Source of the DNA: JBBIND01 sp037444075
Lineage (GTDB): Bacteria; Acidobacteriota; Terriglobia; Bryobacterales; Bryobacteraceae
Assembly: GCA_037444075.1 (NCBI GenBank)
Contig: JBBIND010000013.1
Location: 1-64,000 of the forward strand
Length of the DNA: 64,000 bases
Direction of reading: 5' to 3'
Every line of letters begins with the position of its first letter. The first letter of the stretch is position 1. Under the pieces are notes generated by a model. That model did not search any database, was not told the origin of the DNA, and was given only the letters and a program-made list of their open reading frames with translations. Shown here one piece after another: positions 44,472 through 52,732 of the stretch. Position numbers and translations under genes: made by a program.

Positions 44472-45395
44472 ATGTGGAAATCACGGTTGTGGTTTGGACG
44501 AGTGTTGGGCGTTTCACTGGCCGTGGCGCTGTTGTTGCCGTGGAACGCTGAAGCGAGCGCTGTGAAGCTGAGCGGCCGCATACGCGCCGCGGACGGAGCT
44601 GCGCTGGCCGGCCACGTGGAAGTGACCAGCGGCACGGGGCATGTGCGCGCGCAAAGCTACTGGACTGACAGCGAGGGCAGGTTCTCGATCGAGGCGCCGG
44701 CCCAACCCAGGCTGGTGGTGGTGGCCAAGGCCGACGGCCACATCTCGGCGGAACGGGAGGTCGCGCCGGCGTCGGGAGAAGCGGAGATCCGGCTGGACTT
44801 CACCCTGCTGGCCGCGGGCAGCGTCTCGGGGCGGGTGACGGATGAGAGCGGCCGGCCGGTGACCGGGGCTCAGGTGCGCCTGCACTACCCGGGCGAGGTC
44901 CGGCGGGTGGTCTATGAACAGGAAGCGGGGAATGTCCGGTCGGACGATTTCGGGCACTTCCAGTTGCCGTTCGTTGCCCAGGGCCGGGCCTTTGTGATCG
45001 AGGCGGCGAGCGAAGACCGGCTGCCGGGCTTCTCGGCTCCGCTGAGGTTGTCTGGAGCGGCGCTCGAGGGCGTGGCGGTTCGCCTGGCACAGACCGGGCA
45101 GAGGGTGCGCGCAAGGGTGGTTGGTCCCGGCGGGACGCCTGTGCCAGGGGCTATGGTGAGGTTGCAGGCCCTGGCCGAGGCCGAGGCGTTCACCGCCGAG
45201 CAGCGGCAATCCAGGACGTTCTGGGAAGCAGCCAACCGGCTGGCCCCCACCGGAGCGGACGGCACGGTGGAGTTCCGGGGAGTCCCAGCGGGCAGAGTCA
45301 CCGTAGTGGCCGGCCGGCCCGGAGGGAAGCTCATTAGGCAGGAAGTCCTGGTGGAGCGGGGCCGGACTCTGGAACTGGTCATCGCAGTGCCGTAA
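44472..45395 (+). CDS. Secreted multi-domain carboxypeptidase-regulatory-like protein
   Basis: A 307-residue exported protein, ATG 44472 after GAGGGGAGG. Signal residues 1-29 (VSLAVALLLPWNAEA), then about three transthyretin-like CarboxypepD_reg beta-sandwich repeats: VKLSGRIRAADGAALAGHVE; GSVSGRVTDESGRPVTGAQV; RVRARVVGPGGTPVPGAMV. These domains are usually accessory modules of cell-surface or outer-membrane proteins. The gene is intact, unlike two of its cargo neighbours. Confidence 0.75.
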   Translation: MWKSRLWFGRVLGVSLAVALLLPWNAEASAVKLSGRIRAADGAALAGHVEVTSGTGHVRAQSYWTDSEGRFSIEAPAQPRLVVVAKADGHISAEREVAPASGEAEIRLDFTLLAAGSVSGRVTDESGRPVTGAQVRLHYPGEVRRVVYEQEAGNVRSDDFGHFQLPFVAQGRAFVIEAASEDRLPGFSAPLRLSGAALEGVAVRLAQTGQRVRARVVGPGGTPVPGAMVRLQALAEAEAFTAEQRQSRTFWEAANRLAPTGADGTVEFRGVPAGRVTVVAGRPGGKLIRQEVLVERGRTLELVIAVP

Positions 45396-45427
45396 GGTCG
45401 GCCTTTAGTCGGCAGGGCGAAGAGCAC

Positions 45428-46090
45428 CCCTGCTCCTGGTTTGGCGTGGCGGCCGCGCGCGGCAGCCAAGTGTTGGTCCGTCTGTTGGGAGCCGTGTTTC
45501 AAGGTATCCTGTGCAGCCATCGTTTCGGCGGGTACTTGAAGTATCACTCCGGCAAGGCGTACTTTTGCTGGGCACACCTGAAACGCAACCTGCTGGGGAT
45601 GGTGGAGTTCACCCCATCGAGCGCGGTGGAGCGATTCTGCCGCGAGGCGCTGGCCCAACATGCCCGGCTGTTCCGGCTGTGGCGCAAATGTGGCGGCGGC
45701 CGGATCGATCGGCGTCAACTGCTGCTGCGATCCATCCCCATTCCAAAACGGAGCTTCGCGTTGGCCGAGCAGCATTTGGATAGCCCTCACCGCCAGGGCT
45801 GCCATCTCGCCACGGCACTTTTCGGGCACCACGAGCGGCTCTTCGCCTTCCTCGAACACGCGGGGGTAGAACCCACCAACAACAGCGCCGAACGTGCTCT
45901 CCGCACCGGCGTGCAGTGGCGCAAAATCAGTTTCGGCAACCGCAGCCGCAACGGAGAGATCGCCACCGCGCGCTTGCTTACCGTCGCCGAGACCTGCAAA
46001 CGGCAGCAACGCCACGTGTTGGGCTACCTCACTGAAGCAGTCCGATGCCATCGCCGTCAAGCCGCCGCCCCCTCTTTGCGCCAGCAGTAG
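45428..46090 (+). pseudogene. IS66-family transposase, C-terminal part only
   Basis: The frame reads SWFGVAAARGSQVLVRLLG, FQGILCSHRFGGYLKYHSG, CWAHLKRNLLG and the very typical tail NNSAERALRTGVQWRKISFG followed by TARLLTVAETCKRQQRHVL, stop at 46088-46090, 22 bases before the right element end. These match the IS66 DDE domain and C-terminus. The zinc-binding N-terminal half and the first catalytic Asp are missing, replaced by cargo sequence. A GTG at 45446 would allow only a truncated product. Confidence 0.85.
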
Positions 46091-46097
46091 CCCTGAC

Positions 46098-46112
46098 CAC
46101 CTGAACTGTTAC
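46098..46112 (-). repeat. Right terminal inverted repeat of the IS66-like element
   Basis: Read inward (minus strand): GTAACAGTTCAGGTG. It begins with GTAA as in IS66-family ends and matches the left end at 14 of 15 positions. Confidence 0.85.
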
Positions 46113-46120
46113 TCTTGATT
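46113..46120. repeat. Right 8-bp target-site duplication (TCTTGATT)
   Basis: Exact copy of 41625-41632 directly outside the right inverted repeat, showing that both element ends belong to one insertion event. Confidence 0.8.
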
Positions 46121-46175
46121 CTAACCATAGCCGGTAACTATGGCATGGTAATGAACTATACATTGAGGAGGGTTC

Positions 46176-46616
46176 ATGTTGCAAGAGTTCAAAAAGTTCG
46201 CCATGAAAGGCAATGTTGTGGACTTGGCCGTGGCCGTAATCATCGGTGCTGCTTTCGGCAAGATCATCACGTCGCTGGTCAATGACGTGATTATGCCTCC
46301 CATCGGATTGCTGCTCGGCAACGTGGATTTCAGCAACCTGTTTTTGGATCTCAGAGGCGCTGGTCACGCCTCGTTGGCCGCCGCCAGGGAAGCCGGGGCG
46401 GCCACGATCAACTACGGTGTGTTTCTCAACACTGTGATCGATTTTCTGATTGTGGCATTCGCCATCTTCCTGCTTGTCCGGCAGGTCAACAAACTCACCG
46501 CAAAGCCCGAACCGGCGGCGGCTCCGACGTCGAAGGATTGCCCGTATTGCTGCGAGGCGATTCCCATCAAGGCTACCCGCTGCGGGCGGTGCACTTCGCA
46601 ACTCACGGCCGCTTGA
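46176..46616 (+). CDS. mscL: Large-conductance mechanosensitive channel MscL with zinc-ribbon tail
   Basis: A 146-residue inner-membrane channel opening at high membrane tension to release solutes. LQEFKKFAMKGNVVDLAVAV and IIGAAFGKIITSLVNDVIMP form the N-terminal amphipathic helix and pore helix; the second helix is NTVIDFLIVAFAIFLLVRQVN. After the short linker the C-terminus carries C122-x-x-C125 and C136-x-x-C139 (DCPYCCEAIPIKATRCGRC), a zinc-ribbon in place of the usual charged cytoplasmic helix. The ATG at 46176 follows GAGGAGGG. It lies just right of the mobile element. Confidence 0.93.
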   Translation: MLQEFKKFAMKGNVVDLAVAVIIGAAFGKIITSLVNDVIMPPIGLLLGNVDFSNLFLDLRGAGHASLAAAREAGAATINYGVFLNTVIDFLIVAFAIFLLVRQVNKLTAKPEPAAAPTSKDCPYCCEAIPIKATRCGRCTSQLTAA

Positions 46617-46650
46617 CGCGCGTCGTAACGAAAAGGAAGGAGAGTTGTTC

Positions 46651-47724
46651 ATGAGGAAACTGTTCGTGTGCCTTTTGGCGTGGTTGACATTGTGTTTCAT
46701 GATCCAGCCGGCGTCGGCGGGCCAAGTGGTCCTGGTCAATGGAGATCGCCTCACCGGAGAGATAATCCGGCTGGATGAGAAGGGCCTCACCATCAAGTCA
46801 GAGCATGCAGGCGAGGTAACCATTCAGTGGAAATCGGTGGAGTCTTTCACCTCGGAGACCGCCCTGAACATCCTGCTGAAAGACGGCCAGAAACTCGTCG
46901 GACCGGTCGGCATCGAGGCGGGCCGGATGCAGGTGGCGACCGAGCGCGTCGGCCGCGTGGGACTCAACAAAGAAGCCATCGACATCATGCGTTCCCCGGC
47001 AGAGGAGACCGCCTATCAGGCAGAACTGGAGCGGCTGCGGAACCCGGGCTTGCTGGATCTGTGGAAAGGATTCGTTGACGTTGGACTGAGTTCCACGCAA
47101 GGCAACGCCGAAACCAGCACGTTCAACCTCGGCATGAATGCCGTGCGCAGCAGCAGCCGGGATAAGGTAAGCGTGTACTTCACGAGTTTGCGCGCCGCCT
47201 CCACAACCCGGGGGCTTTCGCTAACCACGGCCAACGCCACACGCGGCGGATTGAAATACAACCTGAACATCAACTCGCGCACCTCCGCCTTTGGGTTCAC
47301 TGACCTGGAATACGACGAATTCCAAAGCCTGGACCTCCGCTTCGTGGCCGGCGGCGGTTTGGCCTACAAGGTGCTTAACACCGATATAACGACCTTGGAT
47401 CTGTCCTTCGGCGGCGCCGGCAACAAGGAGTTCTTTTCGACCGGTCTGCGCCGAAGCTCGGGAGAGGTGCTGGTTGGTCAGGAGCTGACGCACCAGCTAT
47501 TCGGCGGCCTCACGCAGCTACAGCAGTCATTGTTTTTCTTCCCGAATCTGAGCGAGACAGGGGAATACCGCATGAACTTCGACGTTGCGGCCATTACCCG
47601 CCTCAGTCGTTGGCTCTCATGGCAGATAACCGCCAGTGACCGGTTCCTGAGCAATCCCGTCACCGGACGAAAGAAGAACGACCTGCTGCTCACCACGGGT
47701 CTCCGCATCACCTTCGCGCGGTGA
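46651..47724 (+). CDS. DUF481 outer-membrane beta-barrel-like protein
   Basis: A 357-residue exported protein, ATG 46651 after GGAAGGAGAG. Sec signal (MRKLFVCLLAWLTLCFMIQPASA), then an SH3-like segment DQ-type VVLVNGDRLTGEIIRLDEKG and a DUF481 barrel: WKGFVDVGLSSTQGNAETS, NLNINSRTSAFGFTDLEYDE, ELTHQLFGGLTQLQQSLFFF, ending LLLTTGLRITFAR. DUF481 proteins are salt- or envelope-stress-related outer-membrane barrels of uncertain role. It may be co-transcribed with mscL, 34 bases upstream, which would fit osmotic response. Confidence 0.85.
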   Translation: MRKLFVCLLAWLTLCFMIQPASAGQVVLVNGDRLTGEIIRLDEKGLTIKSEHAGEVTIQWKSVESFTSETALNILLKDGQKLVGPVGIEAGRMQVATERVGRVGLNKEAIDIMRSPAEETAYQAELERLRNPGLLDLWKGFVDVGLSSTQGNAETSTFNLGMNAVRSSSRDKVSVYFTSLRAASTTRGLSLTTANATRGGLKYNLNINSRTSAFGFTDLEYDEFQSLDLRFVAGGGLAYKVLNTDITTLDLSFGGAGNKEFFSTGLRRSSGEVLVGQELTHQLFGGLTQLQQSLFFFPNLSETGEYRMNFDVAAITRLSRWLSWQITASDRFLSNPVTGRKKNDLLLTTGLRITFAR

Positions 47725-47757
47725 GAGCCGTCTCCCCGGACGGGCCGGTACCCGGAT

Positions 47758-47776
47758 GCGCGGCGAAAAGCCGCGC
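47758..47776. terminator. Stable GAAAA-loop hairpin after the DUF481 gene
   Basis: GCGCGGC-GAAAA-GCCGCGC, 33 bases past the stop. No U-tract follows. A second GC-rich palindrome occurs at about 47830-47860. Either may end transcription of the mscL/DUF481 unit. Confidence 0.4.
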
Positions 47777-47868
47777 GCCAGCGGCCACCACCTGTGGAGG
47801 CGGACCGGGCCGTGGAGGTTGGCAGAAGCAGGGCCGGCTATGGGCCGGCCCCGCGAGCGGGGCGCGGC

Positions 47869-48081
47869 CTAGAATTTCAGACGCAGGCCCAGCTGGATGA
47901 ACCGCGGAAGGCTGGCGGATCTCGCGCTGCCGAAGCTGGCGTTGCTGAAGTTGGCGTCCACTTCCGCGAACCGGCGCCGGTTGAACGCGTTGATGAACTG
48001 CACGTAGAACTCCGTGGATACGGTCTCCGTCACAGGGGTGACTTTGATCACGGAGAGATCTTCCGCCAGGACATGGTGCAC
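47869..48081 (-). pseudogene. C-terminal remnant of a second TonB-dependent receptor
   Basis: The minus strand reads AEDLSVIKVTPVTETVSTEF, YVQFINAFNRRRFAEVDANF, SNASFGSARSASLPRFIQLG, LRLKF and a stop. EFYVQFINAFNRRRF...SFGSARS...PR.IQLGLRLKF is the standard last three strands of an Oar-like receptor barrel. The apparent ATG at its start is fortuitous, since everything N-terminal (about 1000 residues) is gone. It lies 43 bases downstream of an enolase-superfamily gene on the same strand. Confidence 0.8.
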
Positions 48082-48124
48082 AAGCAGAGCGTGCGGTCTG
48101 CGGTCTGAGAATCCCGCTCTCAGC

Positions 48125-49471
48125 TTACTGCTTGATGATGGTTCCGTCGCGGCGGCGGATTTCGCCCCAACCGCCGTTTAGCCTTTGGCGTTCGCCCTGC
48201 TCGAAGCTGCCGAACGGATACTTGGCGGCCGCTTTCTCATCGATCTCGATGCCCCAACCGGGAGCCTCATTGGCATAGAAATAGCCGTTCTTCAGCGCGG
48301 GGCAGCCCAAGAAAACTTCGCGGTGCCGGTCCGAGAAAGCTGAGGATTCCAGCACGCCGAAGTTGTAACAGGCCAAGCTTAAGGCGATATTGCAGGCGTG
48401 CCCGACCGGGGAGACGTCGCCGGGACCGTGCCACGCCGTGCGGACGCCGAAGATCTCGCCCATGGCGGCAATCTTGCGGCAGGGCGTCAGCCCGCCTGCC
48501 TGCGAGGGGTGAATGCGGATGTAGTCGATGAGCCGTTCCGCTATGAGCGGCGTCCACTCGTGCGGGCTGTTGAAAAGCTCGCCCATGGCGAGCGGCGTCG
48601 AGCACTGCTGCCGGATCATGCGGAAGTACGCGATGTCCTCGGGCGAGACGGGATCCTCCAGGAAAAACAGCCGGAACCGCTCCACGTCCTTGCACAACTG
48701 CACCGCCTGAATAGGCGAGACGCGTTCATGAACGTCGTGCAGCAGTTCGATTTCTTCCCCGAGTTCCTGCCGCGCCGCTTCGAGCAACTTCAGCAGGCGG
48801 CGGATATAGTAGGCCGGCTCAAACACAGGCCCGTCGTGCAGCGCTGCCACGCGGTTCTCGCCGCGAGCGCTGCCGTAGCCCGCCATGCCGGGCACGCCAA
48901 TTTGCACGCGGACATGCCGGAACCCTTGCGCCATGAGCCGCTTGGCGCTTTCAAGGACCTCGGGGATCTCGCGGCCGCTGGCGTGAGCGTAGCAATCCAC
49001 CGCCTCGCGGCACTTGCCGCCGAGCAACTGGTAGACGGGCATCCCTGCCTGTCGCCCCTTGATGTCCCACAGCGCCATGTCCACTCCGCTGATGGCGTTG
49101 TTCAGCACGGGGCCGTTGCGCCAATAGGAGCTGTTGTAGCAGGCTTGCCAGGTATCGTCGATGCGGTCCGCCGGCTTACCGAGCAGGAAAGGCTTCAGGT
49201 AACGGTTGACGGCCTCTACCACCAGGTCCGCACGCTGTGTGAACGTCGCGCAGCCGTAACCGTACAATCCGTCCTGGTCCGTCACCACCTTCACGGCGAT
49301 CAGCCGCAGGCCGGCCGGCGCGGTGGCTATCACGCTGATGTCCTTGATCCTGGGAGTTGGCAGGCCGCGCGTGGCGCGCTCGGCGCGTTCCTGCGCCGCT
49401 GCCAACCGCGGGCTGTTGACTCCGAACAGCGCTCCTCCGGCGGCGGCCTGAAACAGCGCCCTGCGGTTCAT
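48125..49471 (-). CDS. Tat-signal enolase-superfamily dehydratase (mannonate dehydratase/RspA-like)
   Basis: A 448-residue enzyme with a Tat-like signal (MNRRALFQAAAGGALFG). It resembles the ManD/RspA branch: VKVVTDQDGLYGYGCATFTQRAD, SGVDMALWDIKGRQAGMPVYQLLGG, FFLEDPVSPEDIAYFRMIRQQ, TPLAMGELFNSP and especially RTAWHGPGDVSPVGHACN, a ManD hallmark; it removes water from a sugar acid such as D-mannonate. Metal ligands fall in LHDVHER, LEDP and GEL. The start overlaps the ccmD stop (ATGA at 49468-49471), so it is translationally coupled to the cytochrome maturation operon, an odd partner. A TonB receptor remnant follows. Confidence 0.82.
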   Translation of the reverse strand: MNRRALFQAAAGGALFGVNSPRLAAAQERAERATRGLPTPRIKDISVIATAPAGLRLIAVKVVTDQDGLYGYGCATFTQRADLVVEAVNRYLKPFLLGKPADRIDDTWQACYNSSYWRNGPVLNNAISGVDMALWDIKGRQAGMPVYQLLGGKCREAVDCYAHASGREIPEVLESAKRLMAQGFRHVRVQIGVPGMAGYGSARGENRVAALHDGPVFEPAYYIRRLLKLLEAARQELGEEIELLHDVHERVSPIQAVQLCKDVERFRLFFLEDPVSPEDIAYFRMIRQQCSTPLAMGELFNSPHEWTPLIAERLIDYIRIHPSQAGGLTPCRKIAAMGEIFGVRTAWHGPGDVSPVGHACNIALSLACYNFGVLESSAFSDRHREVFLGCPALKNGYFYANEAPGWGIEIDEKAAAKYPFGSFEQGERQRLNGGWGEIRRRDGTIIKQ

Positions 49472-49629
49472 AACTTGCTGCTTTCCTTGCCCTCGATCAT
49501 CCTCCGCAGATTCTCAATCTGGCGGTTGATGCGGCCTTCGCGGGCTGCCAGTGTGACGACATAGCCGGCCAGGATCACCCAAGCCGACAGAAAGCCATAG
49601 AACATGTAAGTCAGATTGCGTTCGTCCAT
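49468..49629 (-). CDS. ccmD: CcmD-like small membrane protein
   Basis: A 53-residue protein, ATG at 49629 after GGAGGAGG. One helix (YMFYGFLSAWVILAGYVVTLA) and a basic/amphipathic tail (REGRINRQIENLRRMIEG) match the CcmD pattern. It stabilises the CcmABC haem-export complex and helps release haem-loaded CcmE. The stop overlaps the enolase gene start. Identification leans on position right after ccmC. Confidence 0.8.
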   Translation of the reverse strand: MDERNLTYMFYGFLSAWVILAGYVVTLAAREGRINRQIENLRRMIEGKESSKL

Positions 49630-49646
49630 TCGACCTCCTCCTTTTC

Positions 49647-50333
49647 TCAGAGAGCGTGTGCGTGCCGGCGCAGGGCGTCGATTTCCCGCTGCACGCGCTC
49701 CTGTCTCATGCGTACCGCCACCAACACAATGCACAGCAGCAGAAGCGCCAGCCAATTGAAATAGATCATGGACTCCATGGCGGGATCCAGGCCGCCTTCC
49801 GCTCCTCGGATGCTCAACACGGCTCCCGGATGCTGCGTGCGCCACCAGTCAATGGACTTCCAGGTAATCAGCACCGAGGCGAAAGCGAAAATGCACAACA
49901 CCGCGGCGTTCTTGGCGCGCTCGGAAGGATCGTCGATCGCGCGGCGCAGCATGAGATAGCCGGCGTAGATTAGCCAGGTAATGAGCGCCCAGGTCAGCCG
50001 GGCGTCCCAAGTCCACCAGATGCCCCAGATGATACGCGCCCAGATCATGCCCGTCACCAGGTTCACCGCCGCGAACGCCAGCCCGACTTCGGTGGCCGAC
50101 AACGCCAAATCATCGGCGCGCTGTGATTTTCTCACCAGGTAGACGACGCTCGAAATTAGCGCCGTCAGATAACAAAGGGCTGCCGTGAAGAACGCCGGGA
50201 GATGGAAGAAGATGATCCGGTAAATGGCGCCCTGATCTTTTTCATCCGGCAATCCCAGCAGGATTACATAGAGGTTTCTGACCAGCAGCACGGCCGCCAG
50301 CGCGCCCAGAACGTAGAGAATCTTGGTACCCAC
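49647..50333 (-). CDS. ccmC: Haem exporter protein CcmC
   Basis: A 228-residue inner-membrane protein with six helices. The haem-handling WWD motif is W103-G-I-W106-W107-T-W109-D110 (IIWGIWWTWDARLTWALI), with flanking histidines in FFHLPAFFTA and WRTQHPG as expected axial ligands. It attaches haem to CcmE. Ten bases separate it from ccmB and 17 from ccmD. Confidence 0.93.
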   Translation of the reverse strand: MGTKILYVLGALAAVLLVRNLYVILLGLPDEKDQGAIYRIIFFHLPAFFTAALCYLTALISSVVYLVRKSQRADDLALSATEVGLAFAAVNLVTGMIWARIIWGIWWTWDARLTWALITWLIYAGYLMLRRAIDDPSERAKNAAVLCIFAFASVLITWKSIDWWRTQHPGAVLSIRGAEGGLDPAMESMIYFNWLALLLLCIVLVAVRMRQERVQREIDALRRHAHAL

Positions 50334-50343
50334 GCCTCTCTCC

Positions 50344-51027
50344 TCAACTGACTAAGACGACTTCTATCAGAGCCAAGGCCAGTGCGGTGAAGATGATATC
50401 AAAACCGATCAGCAACCGTAGCCAGAGCCACAGATCAGCGCTCAGCGGCTGTCCCGCGATCAGGTGCGTGGTCAATTCCATCGCCGCCATGAGCGCCGGT
50501 ATCATCATGGGATACACCAGCACCGGAAGCATCAGTTCGCGCAGCCGCAGGTTCACGGTGAGCGCGCTGAACGTGGTGCCGATGACCGTCAGCCCCCAGG
50601 TGGCCAGCGCCAGTACCAGCAACAGGTTCCAGAACTGAGCCGTCCAATTGACGTTATAAAAAATGCCGAACACGGGAAGGCAGAGCAGTTCCAGGGCCAT
50701 CAGCAGGATGAAGTTCGCCAGCGCCTTGCCGAGAAACAGCGCTGCGCCCGAAACGGGCGAGGCGACCAGCGCTTCCAGACAGTCGTTGGGCAATTCCCGG
50801 GCGAAGCTGCGGTTGAGCACCAGCACGCCCGCGAAGGCGAACACGAGCCACAGCAAGCCGCCGGAGATCTCGCGAGTGTGCTCAGAAGAAGGGTCAAAGG
50901 CAAAACTGAACAGAAGAAGGATGACCAGCGCGAATGAAAGGGAAGCATTGAGCGCTTCCTTGCTGCGCATTTCCAGGCGCAGATCTTTGACAGTGATGGA
51001 GAGGCTTTGCCGGAAAAACTCTGTCAT
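50344..51027 (-). CDS. ccmB: Haem exporter permease CcmB
   Basis: A 227-residue membrane protein with about six helices, partner of CcmA. KDLRLEMRSKEALNASLSFALVILLLFSFAF at the N-terminus and FARELPNDCLEALVASPVSGAALFLGKALANF are typical for CcmB. ATG overlaps the ccmA stop by four bases. Confidence 0.92.
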   Translation of the reverse strand: MTEFFRQSLSITVKDLRLEMRSKEALNASLSFALVILLLFSFAFDPSSEHTREISGGLLWLVFAFAGVLVLNRSFARELPNDCLEALVASPVSGAALFLGKALANFILLMALELLCLPVFGIFYNVNWTAQFWNLLLVLALATWGLTVIGTTFSALTVNLRLRELMLPVLVYPMMIPALMAAMELTTHLIAGQPLSADLWLWLRLLIGFDIIFTALALALIEVVLVS

Positions 51028-51722
51028 GAATCGCCGTAGTTCTTGTAAAGCCAGTTCGGATCGCTCAACATCTCAGCCGTTCTCAAACCCGCATAAGCCA
51101 GCCGCCCGCGATTGATCAGAACGGCGTGCGTGGCCAGTTCCATCGCTTCACGAATCTGGTGCGTGGACATCAGCACGGTACAGCCACGGTTCAGTTCCCG
51201 CCGCAGCAGATTCTGAAGAACCGCCATGGCGCGGTCGTCCAGAGCGGTGAACGGCTCATCCAATAGCAGCACGTCCGGAGTGTGGATGAACGCTCTGGCT
51301 ATCGCCAACCGCTGGCGCATGCCGCGCGAAAACTCCCTCACCAGACCGTCGCTCACGTGCTTCAGCCCGGTCAGTTCCAGCCATTCCTGCGCCGAGCGGT
51401 CCGGGTGGGGCAATCCATAGAGGCGCGCGAACAGGCGCAGATTCTCTATAGCCGACAATTCGTCGTAGATAGCAATGCCGTGTCCCAGGATGCCGATGCG
51501 CCGGCGCGTGTCCGGATGGCGTATATCACCGCCCAGGATGCGGACGTCCCCCCGCGTGGCCTTGGAAAGCCCGGCCAGAATGCGCAGCAGAGTGGTCTTG
51601 CCGGCGCCATTCCGGCCAAGCACGGCGTGGCAAGCCCCTGACTCAACCTCGAAATTGATATCGCGCAGGGCAGGATAGTCTCCGAAGAACTTCCACAGCC
51701 CGTTCGCCGTGACGACGTTCAT
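51024..51722 (-). CDS. ccmA: Haem exporter ATP-binding protein CcmA
   Basis: A 232-residue ATPase: Walker A GRNGAGKTT, signature FSRGMRQRLAIARAF (a degenerate SGGQ, normal for CcmA), Walker B DVLLLDEPFTALDDRA and STHQIREAMELA. With CcmB it releases haem-CcmE from CcmCD by ATP hydrolysis. Coupled by four-base overlaps to the genes on both sides. Confidence 0.93.
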   Translation of the reverse strand: MNVVTANGLWKFFGDYPALRDINFEVESGACHAVLGRNGAGKTTLLRILAGLSKATRGDVRILGGDIRHPDTRRRIGILGHGIAIYDELSAIENLRLFARLYGLPHPDRSAQEWLELTGLKHVSDGLVREFSRGMRQRLAIARAFIHTPDVLLLDEPFTALDDRAMAVLQNLLRRELNRGCTVLMSTHQIREAMELATHAVLINRGRLAYAGLRTAEMLSDPNWLYKNYGDS

Positions 51723-52732
51723 CCGCGCGGTCCGGCAGGCTTCGAGCCCTGTCCTCCCGCGTGCAGCTTCTGCGCCCCAGCCAGCGCCAGGAAACCCACC
51801 AGAAGAATCAGCAGGGTAAGGCCCAGGATCCAGTACAGGCGATTGTAAAGATGCGGGCGGATGGGGCGCATGCCCCGGCCGGTTTCCGCTTCTTCCTCGT
51901 GGCTGTGGTCGTCCGAGCGGAGGGTCCCTTCGCCCCGGATTTCCAGGCTGAAGGCGGGCCCCTTCACCTCGTAAACACTGGCCATCATCGTGGGCTCCTG
52001 CCCGATTTGAGTCAGCGCATCGCTCGTCAACGTCACGCCGGAGGGCGCCACGACGCGCAGTTGCCCCGAATGCAGGATACGGCTCGCGAAGGCGGTGGCC
52101 TCCGTCCTAGGGACGGTGTAGACGAGGTTGAAGCGCGTTTCCCCGGGCCGGATTGGATAATCGACCATGTAGACGCTGTCTTGTCCCGTCTTCTCGAGCG
52201 GCCGCTCTAGCGGCATGCCTTGTGTGGTTTGGGCGGAAATGATGAGGTCCTCGCCCGCTTCTTTGGGAACGAACAGGCGCAGCGTGCCGCTGCCAGGATC
52301 GTTATACGTGGTCTTGCCGGAATTGAGCACCGCCAGCGTTTCGGTGACCTGCACGATGCTCCCGGTGGGCTCGAACAGGATCATGTGCTGCGAAACCTTG
52401 GTCTGCGCTCCGCTCCGGCCCACGTCGTAAATCTCCATCCTTATTCCCTGCGCCGGAGCGCCCTGAGGCATCATGTGGCTGTAAGTGACGCCCTGATGGA
52501 CCACCTGAAGAAGGTGATTGCCGGGCGCAGGAGCATCAAAGCGGAAAGCGCCGCCGGCGTCCGTTCTGGCGGCGCCGGCCTGTTCCTTGCCGGTCGTGGT
52601 CAACCTCTGCAGGGTCACTTCGACTCCGGCCTGCGGCTGGCCTGTGCTGAGATTCGTCACCACTCCCTCGATGGCGGCAAGCCCAGGCAGCGCGCACAGC
52701 AGCCCGAGCATAAACACTGAGGCCGGTTTCAT
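51719..52732 (-). CDS. CarboxypepD-like exported membrane protein within the ccm operon
   Basis: A 337-residue protein starting at 52732 (MKPASVFMLGLLCALPGLA signal). A carboxypeptidase-regulatory domain (IEGVVTNLSTGQPQAGVEVT) is followed by a beta-rich region with QVTETLAVLNSGKTTYNDPG and FVPKEAGEDLIISAQTT, a His/Glu-rich linker (DDHSHEEEAE) and one C-terminal helix (LYWILGLTLLILLVGFLALAG). Four-base overlaps tie it to ccmA and to the zinc-ribbon gene. It is not part of the classical Ccm set; in this operon it may aid apocytochrome or haem handling in the periplasm. Confidence 0.75.
   Translation of the reverse strand: MKPASVFMLGLLCALPGLAAIEGVVTNLSTGQPQAGVEVTLQRLTTTGKEQAGAARTDAGGAFRFDAPAPGNHLLQVVHQGVTYSHMMPQGAPAQGIRMEIYDVGRSGAQTKVSQHMILFEPTGSIVQVTETLAVLNSGKTTYNDPGSGTLRLFVPKEAGEDLIISAQTTQGMPLERPLEKTGQDSVYMVDYPIRPGETRFNLVYTVPRTEATAFASRILHSGQLRVVAPSGVTLTSDALTQIGQEPTMMASVYEVKGPAFSLEIRGEGTLRSDDHSHEEEAETGRGMRPIRPHLYNRLYWILGLTLLILLVGFLALAGAQKLHAGGQGSKPAGPRG

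Larger units (their letters stand above)
41633..46112 (+). mobile_element. Decayed IS66-family element carrying passenger genes
   Basis: The 4480-bp unit is bounded by 15-bp inverted repeats (14 matches), the right one beginning GTAA as in the IS66 family, and by an exact 8-bp direct repeat TCTTGATT. Only the C-terminal part of the IS66 transposase survives (45428-46090). The rest holds a DUF6788-like gene tail, the 5' part of an IS1380 transposase, and four genes for secreted or membrane proteins, two of them broken. It was either mobilised as a cargo-bearing unit or is an IS66 copy that later gained insertions. It is no longer autonomous. Confidence 0.75.
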
